A DNA stretch of 64,000 bases, from assembly GCF_025822605.1 (NCBI RefSeq), contig NZ_JACKTY010000033.1, forward strand, positions 509-64,508, given 5' to 3'. Origin of the DNA: Mycolicibacterium komossense. GTDB taxonomy: Bacteria; Actinomycetota; Actinomycetes; Mycobacteriales; Mycobacteriaceae. The position numbers and the translations under genes were made by a program. This document shows positions 1-8,280 of this stretch, piece after piece (within the stretch, counting starts at the first letter, position 1; every line of letters begins with the position of its first letter). The notes under the pieces are model-generated. The model had not been told where the DNA came from. It saw nothing but the letters and a program-made list of their open reading frames with translations, and searched no databases.

Positions 1-129
1 CGCAAAGACGGCCGCACCGAATGGATCCCACCACCACACCTCGACACCGGCCAAGGCCGCATCAACAAACACCACCACCCCGAGGAACTCCTCCACCCCG
101 AAGCAGACGACGACGGTGCGGCAGAGTGA
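1..129 (+). CDS. C-terminal end of a 13E12-repeat (DUF222) HNH endonuclease-type protein, partial
   Basis: A frame open from the first base runs to a TGA at 127-129 and encodes 42 residues starting RKDGRTEWIPPP. A basic, His-rich segment followed by an acidic tail is typical of the end of mycobacterial 13E12/DUF222 proteins, just after the HNH nuclease core. The HNH motif itself would lie upstream of the window, so the assignment rests on the tail alone. These genes are multi-copy in mycobacteria and often sit beside insertion-sequence debris, as here. Confidence 0.6.
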   Translation, partial: RKDGRTEWIPPPHLDTGQGRINKHHHPEELLHPEADDDGAAE

Positions 130-220
130 ACCGCCGCGCGCATCAGCGGGCCAGGTCTCACTGGCCGAAGGCGGCATGTTGCGGGCGGGCACCTGGAACT
201 GGCGATCCGCCAGATCTGGT

Positions 221-330
221 GCTAGCCCGTCACAGTTGCCGTCGTCGGCCCGCTGCTGGCGGGTCCAGTTCCGCAGCGTTTCGGTGTACACCCCTAACCC
301 GTGTGTGGACGCCGCCGTGATCGACGAACG
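221..330 (-). pseudogene. Remnant of an IS3-family transposase OrfA
   Basis: On the minus strand one frame reads LGVYTETLRNWTRQQRADDG, which matches the helix-turn-helix part of IS3-family OrfA proteins (pattern LGV-x-TETLRNWVRQ-x3-D-x-G). Upstream the similarity fades after a few residues and downstream the reading no longer resembles a transposase. There is no OrfB and no visible terminal inverted repeat. It is a decayed scrap, consistent with the neighbouring 13E12 gene marking an old insertion site. The rest of 130-549 holds only this scrap and a hairpin. Confidence 0.45.
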
Positions 331-432
331 CCTACATGGGGTGAAACCCAAGCTCGCACTTGAATGCCGTTGCTGCGAATTACTTTTCGTTGTGCGCAGT
401 CGGCAGAGTGCCATCGGGATCGATGATGACCT

Positions 433-462
433 GACGGCCCGTCCTACCATCAACGGGCCGTC
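433..462. terminator. Hairpin downstream of the GGDEF gene
   Basis: A perfect 10-bp inverted repeat, GACGGCCCGT and ACGGGCCGTC, with a 10-base loop lies about 90 bases beyond the stop of the minus-strand GGDEF gene. There is no U-tract, as is common for mycobacterial terminators. A terminator role is inferred from position and stem strength. Confidence 0.4.
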
Positions 463-549
463 GGCGAGCCCGCTCCCGTGGCCGGGCTATGGCCTCGGCG
501 GACCGGGCTTTGGCCACGGCCGCCGCGACATCGCCGGCCGGCACGGCCA

Positions 550-1764
550 TCAGCCGCGAGACCGCGGCATCCGCTGTTCGTGGTCAGGCCATGAGACGTC
601 CATGTGTTCGGGCGTGTAGGTGCGGACCTGGTTTCGCCCGGCTTGCTTCGCTTCGTACATCGCGATGTCGGCTCGTCGCAGACCTTCGCCGAGGGCATCG
701 GTCGAGGCGACGCGCAGGATCTCCGCGGCTTCCAGGCTGGCGACTCCGACGCTGGCGGTGACGCGTTGCCCGTCGACGCCGTCTGCCACCGCGACACGGA
801 TCGCATTGGCAACACTGACGTTGACGTCCGGTGGACCCGCTATAAGTAGGACGAACTCGTCGCCGCCGCTGCGGGCGATGGTGGCAGTGGCACCGGCCAC
901 GCGCCGCAACTGGTCGCCGACTAGACACAGCACCGCATCGCCCGTTTCATGGCCGTGGTTGTCGTTGATGGCCTTGAAGTGATCAAGGTCGACCACGATG
1001 AATCCCACATCCAGCGAAGGTGACATTCCCAGGAGTTGTTCTGACCAGAGTGCAAGGCCGCGTCGATTGAGCAGGCCCGTCAACGGGTCGCAGGTAGCGT
1101 TGTCGAGCTGCGTGTTGAGTGCACATTGCACGCCGCGAGTGAAGCCGTGCAACATCCCGAGTGTGCTATTCGCGCATAAGACCGACACGATCCATCGCGC
1201 AACGACACCTGCTGCATCGTGATGTCCCTGCCGCCAGGTAAGCGCAGCAAGAACGGTGACTATTAGTGTGACGAACACGGCGTGGGCGATGACTTCTCTT
1301 TTGCTGGCGAAGGTTGCGGCGTAAATTCCGATAATCGCAAATAGTGCTGCCCCGTACATCGCCGCTTCGGCGTCGGTGAAGGTGAAGAGCGCAGCACCCA
1401 GGCCGATATCGCCATAACAGACAAAAGCTCTCGGCAACATATGGCGCCGATCCGTGTGCCGGAGCCGCCACAGCCTGTCCAGCCGCGTCCGAAAGATGAG
1501 GGAACTGACGGGAATGGTCGTCGCATAGATCGCAATCACGATGAATCGCCGCGTTAGTGAGTGTGGGCCTTCGATGGACATCGCGGCAACGACACCTACC
1601 AAGGCGAACGACGGCACCAATGTTGCGGTGGTCCGACGAATTAGACGCTCCGGCAGGGCCGCCAAGGCGCGAGAGTGGACGTGACGCGGTCTCGGGCGCC
1701 GGGCGTTACCGGCGATCTGCAGATCCTGTGGATCGCCGCGACCGCTCTGTTCTCCAGCGGACAT
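550..1764 (-). CDS. Membrane-bound diguanylate cyclase (GGDEF domain)
   Basis: Predicted to make cyclic di-GMP from two GTP at the inner membrane. The N-terminal half has about six hydrophobic helices and no recognisable sensor domain. The C-terminal half is a GGDEF domain with the entry motif DPLTGLLNRRG, the metal/substrate segment VDLDHFKAINDNHGH and an intact SGGDEF active loop at about residues 299-304. No RxxD inhibitory site is visible upstream of the loop, so product feedback may be absent. The start is the ATG at 1764 because GAGGTGGGG sits eight bases upstream; in-frame starts at 1800 and 1878 lack a ribosome site. The gene stands alone. Confidence 0.82.
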   Translation of the reverse strand: MSAGEQSGRGDPQDLQIAGNARRPRPRHVHSRALAALPERLIRRTTATLVPSFALVGVVAAMSIEGPHSLTRRFIVIAIYATTIPVSSLIFRTRLDRLWRLRHTDRRHMLPRAFVCYGDIGLGAALFTFTDAEAAMYGAALFAIIGIYAATFASKREVIAHAVFVTLIVTVLAALTWRQGHHDAAGVVARWIVSVLCANSTLGMLHGFTRGVQCALNTQLDNATCDPLTGLLNRRGLALWSEQLLGMSPSLDVGFIVVDLDHFKAINDNHGHETGDAVLCLVGDQLRRVAGATATIARSGGDEFVLLIAGPPDVNVSVANAIRVAVADGVDGQRVTASVGVASLEAAEILRVASTDALGEGLRRADIAMYEAKQAGRNQVRTYTPEHMDVSWPDHEQRMPRSRG

Positions 1765-1990
1765 GTTGCGCCCCACCTCGTTTCCAGCTGTGTCGAACAT
1801 GGAGGTTGTAAAGGCGTTGGCTGGCTTCCCCGACACATATTGGTTTGCCCGCCAATTCCGCCCGAATCGGGACCTCACTCACTACTGCGCGCAGGCGCTC
1901 TACCCTTGCCGTGGGATAGCAGCCGGATTGCGTGTGCGATGCGGACGAGGAGCCAGCGGCCGTGGTGATCCGCTAAGCGCCGTTCACGGC

Positions 1991-2749
1991 TCAGATCGAG
2001 ACACGTTGCGCGCCAGGCCAGATGGCCAGTGCGGCCGGGGACGCGCAAAACACCTCCTCAGCCTGATGTACTTCCATGTCGATGCTCCCCAGCCCCTCTT
2101 CTTGGTGAGCTCGACAGCTCACCGTGAGGACTCGGCCGGTATCGGGATCGACCTGTTCAGGTTCGATCGTCAGCGAAGTGATCAACGTGAACCCGGCGCC
2201 GGTGGGCAGGTAGAACGTGAGATCTCGGCTGGTCAGCGCGCCGCCGTTGGTCACGACATAACCGTCGCCGCTGGGGTACAGGGCCTGCCCGACCATCTGC
2301 GTTCGTTCGAAGTGGGAGCTATCGCCGGCGGCCCGCCACACGGAGAACCGGGTGTTGGGACTCCCGTTGAATCGAGTCTGTCCCATCGGGATGATGATCT
2401 CGTCGCGGCCGTCGCCGTCGATATCCTCCAGCCCGACACCTGCCGGGCTGGTCGGTTCGAGCAGCTCGTCGATCGTCTGGACTAGGGCGCCAGTAGGGTC
2501 GGTGACGCTGATCTTCACTGCCATGAGTGGCTCCGCGTCATCGGGGGACCAGTAACTGACATCGAAGGTCAGGCCGAGCCGATCATGAGAGTGCATCCGG
2601 CAATTCGGGTGCCCCTGCGGGGTTGCTGGGTTGATCATCACGGTGGTCTGCACACACGACGGCAGACCACCGTCGGCTGCGGCCGGAGGACACGAGCAGC
2701 CTGCTGCGGCGATCGCCAGCGCGGCGCCAAGAGCTGCGTGCCTGTTCAT
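1991..2749 (-). CDS. Secreted protein of unknown function
   Basis: The 252-residue product begins MNRHAALGAALAIAAAGCSC, an export signal with a possible lipobox (AAGC). The mature part is rich in aspartate, with GLEDIDGDGRDEIIIP resembling a calcium-binding FG-GAP/VCBS-type loop, and has several cysteines. I do not recognise a named family. The ATG at 2749 is preferred over upstream in-frame starts because it puts the signal peptide at the N-terminus. It is divergent from the EphD-like gene, and the roughly 110-base gap holds the first shared operator. Confidence 0.6.
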   Translation of the reverse strand: MNRHAALGAALAIAAAGCSCPPAAADGGLPSCVQTTVMINPATPQGHPNCRMHSHDRLGLTFDVSYWSPDDAEPLMAVKISVTDPTGALVQTIDELLEPTSPAGVGLEDIDGDGRDEIIIPMGQTRFNGSPNTRFSVWRAAGDSSHFERTQMVGQALYPSGDGYVVTNGGALTSRDLTFYLPTGAGFTLITSLTIEPEQVDPDTGRVLTVSCRAHQEEGLGSIDMEVHQAEEVFCASPAALAIWPGAQRVSI

Positions 2750-2779
2750 GTGGCGCACAGTACCCCTGTTGACTCCACC

Positions 2780-2800
2780 GTACCGGAAGTACACGATACT
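2780..2800 (+). promoter_or_regulatory. Candidate TetR operator, site 1 of 5 (TAC-N4-AGTA-N5-TAC)
   Basis: The site reads GTAC CGGA AGTAC ACGA TACT (spaces added). It shares all ten fixed positions with four other promoter sites in this cluster. A further palindrome, GTATG-A-CATAC, follows at 2805-2815. It lies about 65 bases upstream of the EphD-like gene, also within the promoter of the divergent secreted protein gene. Role inferred. Confidence 0.6.
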
Positions 2801-2862
2801 AAATGTATGACATACTTTGGGTATCGGCTCGCCGGCGCGTCGGCAGGGATGGAGCATCAGGA

Positions 2863-4668
2863 ATGGGTCCAGTTTCGAAGATGACGAGCCCGGGGGGCAT
2901 CGCCGAATGCGGGGCCGCCGACATCACCGAACGTATCGTCCGTAACGGCGATATCGAGATCGCGGTGTACGAGCAAGGTCACCGCGGCGGTGAGACCATC
3001 GTGTTGCTCCACGGCTGGCCCGACACGCACCACCTCTGGGATGGGGTGACGCCGCTGCTGACCGAACGCTTCCACGTTGTGTCGGTTGATAATCGCGGAC
3101 ATGGCAAGTCGACGAACCCGAAGAGTTTCCGCAACTTTGCACTTGCCGCGCTCGCCAGCGACTACATGGCCGTCATCGACGCAGTCAGCCCGGGCAAGCC
3201 GGTCCATGTGCTCGCCCATGACTGGGGCAGCGTCGCCGCATGGGAGGTTGTGTGCGACGAGTGGGCGCAACGCAGGATCGCCTCGTTCACCTCGGTAGCG
3301 GGCCCGAATATCGCGCACGTCGGCATGTGGGCACGCAACCGGCTGTCGCGGCCGACCCCGAAGAACCTGGGGTTGGTGCTGGCACAGCTAGTCTCTTTCG
3401 GCTACATGTTCTACTTCATGCTGCCGCTGCTTCCGAAGGCCATGTTTGCTCTGACGATCAACGAGAAGCGTTGGCGTAAAGGCCTTTCCCGCGCCGAAGG
3501 TGTCGCACCGGAGGAGATCTTCCTCGGCGCCACATTCAAAAAGGACATCGGAAACGGTCTCCGGATCTACCGGGCCAATGTCCTTGCCGTCCGGCAGCGG
3601 CAGGAGCGGTTCACCCGCGTTCCGGTACAGGTGATCGTCGGCACCCGCGATCCCGCCGTGCGACAGGCCAGCTACACCGACGCCCTCAACTGGGCACCCG
3701 CGGTCTGGCGGCGCGTGGTCAAAGGTGGACACTGGCTGCCGTTCTCGCATCCGGAGCTGCTGGCGACGGCAGCGGCCGAACTGGTCGACGCCACCTCGGG
3801 CCTGCCTCCTGCGAGGGGGCTGCGCCGCGCCGAAATGGGAAGGCAGCGAAAGCCTTTCGAAGACCAATTGTTGGTGATTACCGGCGGGGGCAGCGGAATC
3901 GGACGGCAGACTGCGCTGGCGTTCGCACGCGACGGTGCCGAGGTCGTGGTCTCCGACGTCAACCTGGTCTCGGCCAAGGAGACCGCTGCGCTGATCAGCG
4001 ATGCCGGTGGCACCGCATACGCGTATCAATTGGACGTCGCCGACGAGCAAGCGGTCATCGCCCACGCCGGCGAGGTCGAGGCGATTCACGGGGTACCCGA
4101 CATCCTGATCAACAACGCCGGCGTCGGGGCGGCGGGTGCGTTCTTCTCGACTCCATCCGATCAGTTCAAGCGGGTGCTCGACATCAATCTGTACGGGGTG
4201 GTCAACGGATGCCGCGCTTTCGGGCCCGGGATGGCCGCCCGCGGTCTCGGCGGCCATATCGTGAATCTGTCCAGCATGGCCGCGTACACACCCCAGCAGG
4301 GCTTCACCGCGTACTCGACCAGCAAGTCCGCGGTGTTTATGTTTTCCGATTGCTTGCGCGCCGAGCTCGCCTCCTCCGGGGTCTCCGTTGCCACGATCTG
4401 CCCGGGGATCGTCGCGACCAACATTATTCGCAACACCGTCGTGTCCGGCCTGTCCGGCGAGCAGGCGGTGAAAAAGCTTGCGGCCGTGGACCGGGCCTAC
4501 AAGTTGCGTCGTTACGGACCGGGCAAGGTGGCCCAGCAGATCGTCAAAGCCGTCAAAAAGGACAAGGCGGTCGTTCCGGTGACACCCGAAGCAGCCCTCC
4601 AGTACCGGCTCAGCAGGTTCGCGCCGGGCCTGGTGCGGCTGGTCGCCAAGACGGCTTCCCTCGGCTGA
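2863..4668 (+). CDS. EphD-like fusion: alpha/beta (epoxide-hydrolase type) hydrolase plus short-chain dehydrogenase
   Basis: A 601-residue two-domain protein. Residues about 25-320 are an alpha/beta hydrolase of the epoxide hydrolase class: oxyanion segment HGWPD near residue 50, nucleophile elbow HDWGS with Asp120, and a C-terminal GGHW histidine. Residues from about 325 form a complete SDR with the NAD(P) motif TGGGSGIG, NNAG, and the catalytic YSTSK. The order and length match M. tuberculosis EphD (Rv2214c). The start is the ATG at 2863, preceded by GGAG at an eight-base distance; ATG 2881 is an alternative. It is the first gene of the plus-strand oxidation block and is preceded by the shared operator. 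Likely reaction: opening or oxidising a lipid epoxide or ketone; substrate unknown. Confidence 0.82.
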   Translation: MGPVSKMTSPGGIAECGAADITERIVRNGDIEIAVYEQGHRGGETIVLLHGWPDTHHLWDGVTPLLTERFHVVSVDNRGHGKSTNPKSFRNFALAALASDYMAVIDAVSPGKPVHVLAHDWGSVAAWEVVCDEWAQRRIASFTSVAGPNIAHVGMWARNRLSRPTPKNLGLVLAQLVSFGYMFYFMLPLLPKAMFALTINEKRWRKGLSRAEGVAPEEIFLGATFKKDIGNGLRIYRANVLAVRQRQERFTRVPVQVIVGTRDPAVRQASYTDALNWAPAVWRRVVKGGHWLPFSHPELLATAAAELVDATSGLPPARGLRRAEMGRQRKPFEDQLLVITGGGSGIGRQTALAFARDGAEVVVSDVNLVSAKETAALISDAGGTAYAYQLDVADEQAVIAHAGEVEAIHGVPDILINNAGVGAAGAFFSTPSDQFKRVLDINLYGVVNGCRAFGPGMAARGLGGHIVNLSSMAAYTPQQGFTAYSTSKSAVFMFSDCLRAELASSGVSVATICPGIVATNIIRNTVVSGLSGEQAVKKLAAVDRAYKLRRYGPGKVAQQIVKAVKKDKAVVPVTPEAALQYRLSRFAPGLVRLVAKTASLG

Positions 4669-4754
4669 CCCATTGCGGACTTCAGTCCGTCGAATCCGGA
4701 CGGCCCCGCAAGTTCCGTGTGGGAAGCAGTCCTTTCGCCGCTGCGCACTATGCG

Positions 4755-4775
4755 GTACCGTCAGTATGACGTACT
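4755..4775 (+). promoter_or_regulatory. Candidate TetR operator, site 2 of 5
   Basis: The site reads GTAC CGTC AGTAT GACG TACT (spaces added) and is followed by GAGTGTT. The 11 bases TACTGAGTGTT at 4772-4782 are identical, at the same distance from the palindrome, to those at site 4 (17611-17621), upstream of the PF10118 genes. It lies 48 bases upstream of the small protein/monooxygenase operon. Confidence 0.62.
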
Positions 4776-4822
4776 GAGTGTTACATGATTCTATCCAGTC
4801 GTTACGAGGGGAAACACGCAAG

Positions 4823-4981
4823 ATGAGCGTTGAATGCACCATCGATCGGCCTGTCCTGCTGAGCGAAGTCGGCGCGTCGTCGGTACGCGGCAGCACGATC
4901 GGCGATCGTGAAAGAGCTGCGCAGCGGTTGTTGCGTGCAGTGCGCGACGTTATCGCCGCCGAGAAGGCCGGATCACGATGA
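4823..4981 (+). CDS. Small hypothetical protein (52 aa) translationally coupled to the flavin monooxygenase
   Basis: The frame begins MSVECTIDRPVLLSE and ends AAEKAGSR. Its TGA overlaps the ATG of the monooxygenase (ATGA at 4978-4981), which argues for a real, co-translated gene. GAGGGG lies about 12 bases upstream of the start. The C-terminal half is a basic helix (DRERAAQRLLRAVRDVIAAE) and no membrane segment or signal is seen. No family recognised; it could be a leader or a small partner of the oxidases. Confidence 0.55.
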   Translation: MSVECTIDRPVLLSEVGASSVRGSTIGDRERAAQRLLRAVRDVIAAEKAGSR

Positions 4982-6585
4982 CCACCGCCGAGTCCCACGT
5001 GCAAATCACGACTGACGCCGAGCCGGGCTCCGACAAACCGCCGCTGCGCACCAGGGCCCTGATCATCGGCACGGGGTTCTCCGGCCTCGGCATGGCCGTC
5101 GCTCTGGCGAGGCAAGGCATCGAGCACGTCATCCTCGAGAAAGCCGACGAGGTCGGCGGCACCTGGCGCGACAATACCTACCCCGGCGCCGCCTGCGACG
5201 TGCCTACGCATCTGTACTCGTTCTCCTTCGAGCCGAAGTCGGACTGGAAAAACCTCTTCTCGTTGCAACCCGAAATCTTCGACTATCTCAAGGGTGTCGC
5301 CGACAAATACGATGTGCGTCGCCGCATCACGTTCAACGCCAAGGTCGAGCGGGCCTACTGGGACGAAGACGATTACAGCTGGCATGTCTTCACCGAATCG
5401 GGCCAGCAGTACATCGCGCAGTTCCTGATCTCGGGGGTCGGTGCACTACACATTCCGAGCACTCCGGATATCGACGGGCTGGATCAGTTCTGCGGCAAGG
5501 CCTTCCACTCCTCGCAGTGGGATCACGAGTTCGACCTGACCGGCAAGAAGGTCGCCGTGGTCGGAACCGGAGCCAGCGCTATCCAGCTGGTACCGGAGAT
5601 CGTCGATCGCGTGGGGGAGCTGCAGCTCTACCAGCGCACCCCGGCCTGGGTACTGCCCCGTACGAACATCACCTACCCCCAGCTGCTCCAACGGGCTTTC
5701 AGGTTCATTCCGGGTCTGCGGGCCGGATATCGGGCAGGTCTGTATTGGGGTGCGGAAAGCCTCGCATATGCCATGAACAAGCGGCCGGTGCTGCTCAAGG
5801 CCGTTGACTTCTTGGGTAAGCGCTACATTCGTAGCCAGATCTCTGCCCCGGAGGTACGGCGCAGGCTCACCCCGGACTACCGCGCCGGCTGCAAGCGACT
5901 GCTCGGCTCGGGTACCTATTACAAGGCCATCGAAAACGCCAAGTCCGAATTGATCACCGACGGGATCGTGCGGGTGACACCCGGTGGCATCGTCACCAGC
6001 GACGGCAAGGAGCGCGAGGTGGACGCGATCATCTTCGCCACCGGATTCCATGTCACCGATTCGTACAAATACGTCGACATCAAGGGGCGCAACGGCGAAG
6101 ACCTGTCGGACCGCTGGGGTCAGGAAGGTGTGGCCGCGCACCGCGGTATCACGGTGGCCGACGTACCGAACGCGTTTTTCCTACTCGGGCCCAACACTGG
6201 TCTGGGCCACAATTCGGTGGTCTTTATGATCGAGTCCCAAATCCACTATGTCGCGGAGGCGATCAAGACCGTCGATGCCTACGGCGCTCGGGCGATCGCA
6301 CCGCTGCGGGCGGCGCAGGACGCGTTCAACGACGAGTTACAACGCAAGCTCGTAGGTTCGGTCTGGAACACCGGCGGCTGCAAGAGCTGGTACCTCGACG
6401 AACACGGCTACAACCGAACCCTATGGTCCGGATTCACTTGGGAGTACTGGCGTTCCACCCGTTCGGTGGACCTCAACGAGTACCAGTTGATCGGCATCCC
6501 CAGCCCCGAGGTGCGTAAGACGGTGCCCCGGCCCGACGGCCCCAGGCAGAGCTCGCCGTCGCTTGGGTCGGCGGTCCAGCGGTGA
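4978..6585 (+). CDS. Flavin-containing (Baeyer-Villiger type) monooxygenase
   Basis: A 535-residue class B flavoprotein monooxygenase that would insert oxygen next to a ketone, or hydroxylate, using FAD and NADPH. Visible motifs are the FAD Rossmann loop GTGFSG at residues 31-36, GGTWRDNTYPGAACD, the Baeyer-Villiger fingerprint FCGKAFHSSQW at 171-181 (FxGxxxHxxxW complete), the second NADP-binding GTGASA, and the late ATGFH motif. Length and motif order fit the MymA/EthA-like mycobacterial enzymes. It is coupled to the upstream 52-residue protein and to the downstream SDR, which starts inside its stop codon (GTGA). A second paralogue lies at 19518. Confidence 0.88.
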   Translation: MTTAESHVQITTDAEPGSDKPPLRTRALIIGTGFSGLGMAVALARQGIEHVILEKADEVGGTWRDNTYPGAACDVPTHLYSFSFEPKSDWKNLFSLQPEIFDYLKGVADKYDVRRRITFNAKVERAYWDEDDYSWHVFTESGQQYIAQFLISGVGALHIPSTPDIDGLDQFCGKAFHSSQWDHEFDLTGKKVAVVGTGASAIQLVPEIVDRVGELQLYQRTPAWVLPRTNITYPQLLQRAFRFIPGLRAGYRAGLYWGAESLAYAMNKRPVLLKAVDFLGKRYIRSQISAPEVRRRLTPDYRAGCKRLLGSGTYYKAIENAKSELITDGIVRVTPGGIVTSDGKEREVDAIIFATGFHVTDSYKYVDIKGRNGEDLSDRWGQEGVAAHRGITVADVPNAFFLLGPNTGLGHNSVVFMIESQIHYVAEAIKTVDAYGARAIAPLRAAQDAFNDELQRKLVGSVWNTGGCKSWYLDEHGYNRTLWSGFTWEYWRSTRSVDLNEYQLIGIPSPEVRKTVPRPDGPRQSSPSLGSAVQR

Positions 6586-7430
6586 AGGACTTCACTGGCA
6601 AGGTGGCCGTCATCACCGGGGCCGGATCCGGAATCGGCCGCAGCTTGGCTATCAAACTCGCTGAACGCGGTGCGCGCCTCGCCCTTTCGGACATCGATAC
6701 GGCGGGCGTCGCCGATACTGCGGGCCGCTGCGAGAAGATCGGCGCCGAGGCGACTCCGTTCGAACTCGATGTCGCCGACCGGGCCGCCGTCTATGCGCAT
6801 GCCGAGGACGTCAAGAACGAGTTCGGCCAGGTCAATCTGGTGTTCAACAATGCGGGCGTCGCCCTGTCTGCCGACGTCGTCGACATGGAGTGGGACGACT
6901 TCGACTGGTTGATGAACATCGACTTCTGGGGTGTCGCGCACGGCACCAAGGCGTTCCTGCCGCATCTGATCGAATCCGGCGACGGCCACATCGTCAACGT
7001 GTCATCGGTGTTCGGCCTGATGGGAATACCGTCTCAGAGCGCTTATAACGCAGCAAAATTCGCGGTTCGCGGCTTCACCGAAGCGCTGCGCCAAGAGCTG
7101 CGGGCCGCCCGCCACCCCGTCGGCGTCACCTGTGTCCATCCCGGCGGCATCAAGACCAATATCGCCGCGAATGCGCGTGGTGTCCCCGACGATGTCGATA
7201 TCGAGCTGATCCAGAAGGGTTTTCAGCTCGTCGCGTTCACGCACGCGGACTCGGCTGCACGCATCATTCTGCGTGGTGTCGAGCAGAACAAGCCGCGCGT
7301 GCTGATCGGGCCCGATGCGCGCGTCTTCGACGCGATTCCCCGGATCATCGGTCCTCGCTACGAAGACATCGGGGCACCCTTGTATCGGATCGGGCGCAAG
7401 ATCGCCGAACGCTTCGGCATCCCGCTGTGA
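6582..7430 (+). CDS. Short-chain dehydrogenase/reductase (SDR)
   Basis: A 282-residue classical SDR with the cofactor motif TGAGSGIG at the N-terminus, NNAG, the catalytic Ser in NVSSVFG and Tyr/Lys in YNAAK. The GTG start overlaps the TGA of the monooxygenase (GTGA), so the two are co-translated and probably act in sequence on an alcohol/ketone pair. The C-terminal extension after the fold (about residues 230-282) is typical of mycobacterial lipid-acting SDRs. It ends just before a long hairpin that separates it from the convergent mce operon. Confidence 0.85.
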   Translation: MKDFTGKVAVITGAGSGIGRSLAIKLAERGARLALSDIDTAGVADTAGRCEKIGAEATPFELDVADRAAVYAHAEDVKNEFGQVNLVFNNAGVALSADVVDMEWDDFDWLMNIDFWGVAHGTKAFLPHLIESGDGHIVNVSSVFGLMGIPSQSAYNAAKFAVRGFTEALRQELRAARHPVGVTCVHPGGIKTNIAANARGVPDDVDIELIQKGFQLVAFTHADSAARIILRGVEQNKPRVLIGPDARVFDAIPRIIGPRYEDIGAPLYRIGRKIAERFGIPL

Positions 7431-7490
7431 ACACGCCCGCTGCCGGCCGCGCAGACCACGGCCGACCGGGAGTCCATTCGCGCAGCTAGC

Positions 7491-7558
7491 CGTACCGGTT
7501 CTGACCCGGTCGCCGACATTGTGGTGCCCGAGGTCGGCGAACGGGTCAGAACCGTACG
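7491..7558. terminator. Long inverted repeat between convergent SDR and mce operons
   Basis: The arms start CGTACCGGTTCTGACCC on the left and end GGGTCAGAACCGTACG on the right. About 26 bases pair with one mismatch and one bulge around a loop of about 15 bases. It lies between the stop of the plus-strand SDR (7430) and the stop of the last mce-operon gene (7563), the right place for a bidirectional, U-tract-free terminator. Confidence 0.6.
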
Positions 7559-7562
7559 CCCC

Positions 7563-8270
7563 CTACGGCTTCGGTGTAGGAGCGATGGGACCGGCACCCG
7601 GCTTTGGCGCTGCAGACTGCTCCGCAGTGACCTCCTGACTGCCCGTCTTGGGGCCGATGTCGGAGATCTGCCAGGTGTTACCGACCTTGTTGACGGTGAT
7701 CGCCAGCAGGATGATCGATACCCTCGGTTGGGGGTTCTGCAGGTTTCTGGTGGTCTGGCTCGCCGATACGACCACCTGGTAGACGTTGCCTGGCTGGGCG
7801 GTCGCCTGGGTCGCCAGCACCTCACCGGTCGAGGTCACCTGCGCTTGCAACATGACACCCCGGAGCAGGTCGTTGGCGTTGATGTACTTGTCCTTGAGCG
7901 ACTCGGATGCCCCGTCTTCAACCGATCGGAAGAAGGCGTCGGGGTCTTCGAAGCTATAAGTCAGCGACTTCAGCGCGTAGGCGTTCGCCAACTGCGCCGC
8001 GTTACTGCGATCGGCTTCGGCCTGGCGCAGCACCGCGACATCGTCGGCGGCGGCCTTGTACCTGACGTACCCGAAGACGCCGCCTCCAAGCAGCGCCGCC
8101 AACAGCAGGGCCGACACCCACATCCAACGGTTGCGCCACCGGCGCGACGGCGGATCGTCGGCGGCCGCGTCCTCCACACTCTGGGCTCCATGAACCGAGT
8201 CGACGTCGTTACCCGCCTTGGTCTCTTCGTCATTAGCCATGTCGGGCTTTTTGATCATGTCGTTGGTCAC
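7563..8270 (-). CDS. Mce-associated membrane protein (Mas)
   Basis: The 235-residue protein has an acidic cytosolic N-terminus of about 45 residues, one membrane helix (WMWVSALLLAALLGGGVFGY), a coiled region (AEADRSNAAQLANAYALKSL) and a periplasmic SnoaL/NTF2-like domain, the usual Mas layout. It ends in a proline-rich tail. The start is the GTG at 8270, with GAGGAG seven bases upstream; a later ATG at 8258 is possible. It follows MceF by ten bases and closes the operon. Mas proteins are thought to stabilise the Mce complex (known for the M. tuberculosis mce1 and mce4 systems). Most operons carry two or more, so a single one is notable. Confidence 0.82.
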   Translation of the reverse strand: MTNDMIKKPDMANDEETKAGNDVDSVHGAQSVEDAAADDPPSRRWRNRWMWVSALLLAALLGGGVFGYVRYKAAADDVAVLRQAEADRSNAAQLANAYALKSLTYSFEDPDAFFRSVEDGASESLKDKYINANDLLRGVMLQAQVTSTGEVLATQATAQPGNVYQVVVSASQTTRNLQNPQPRVSIILLAITVNKVGNTWQISDIGPKTGSQEVTAEQSAAPKPGAGPIAPTPKP

Positions 8271-8280
8271 GCCTCACTCC

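Noticed and set aside
3388..5385. A 665-codon open frame on the minus strand
   Set aside because: It is antisense to the EphD-like and monooxygenase genes, whose motifs are unmistakable. Long antisense frames are routine in high-GC DNA and this one shows no domain.
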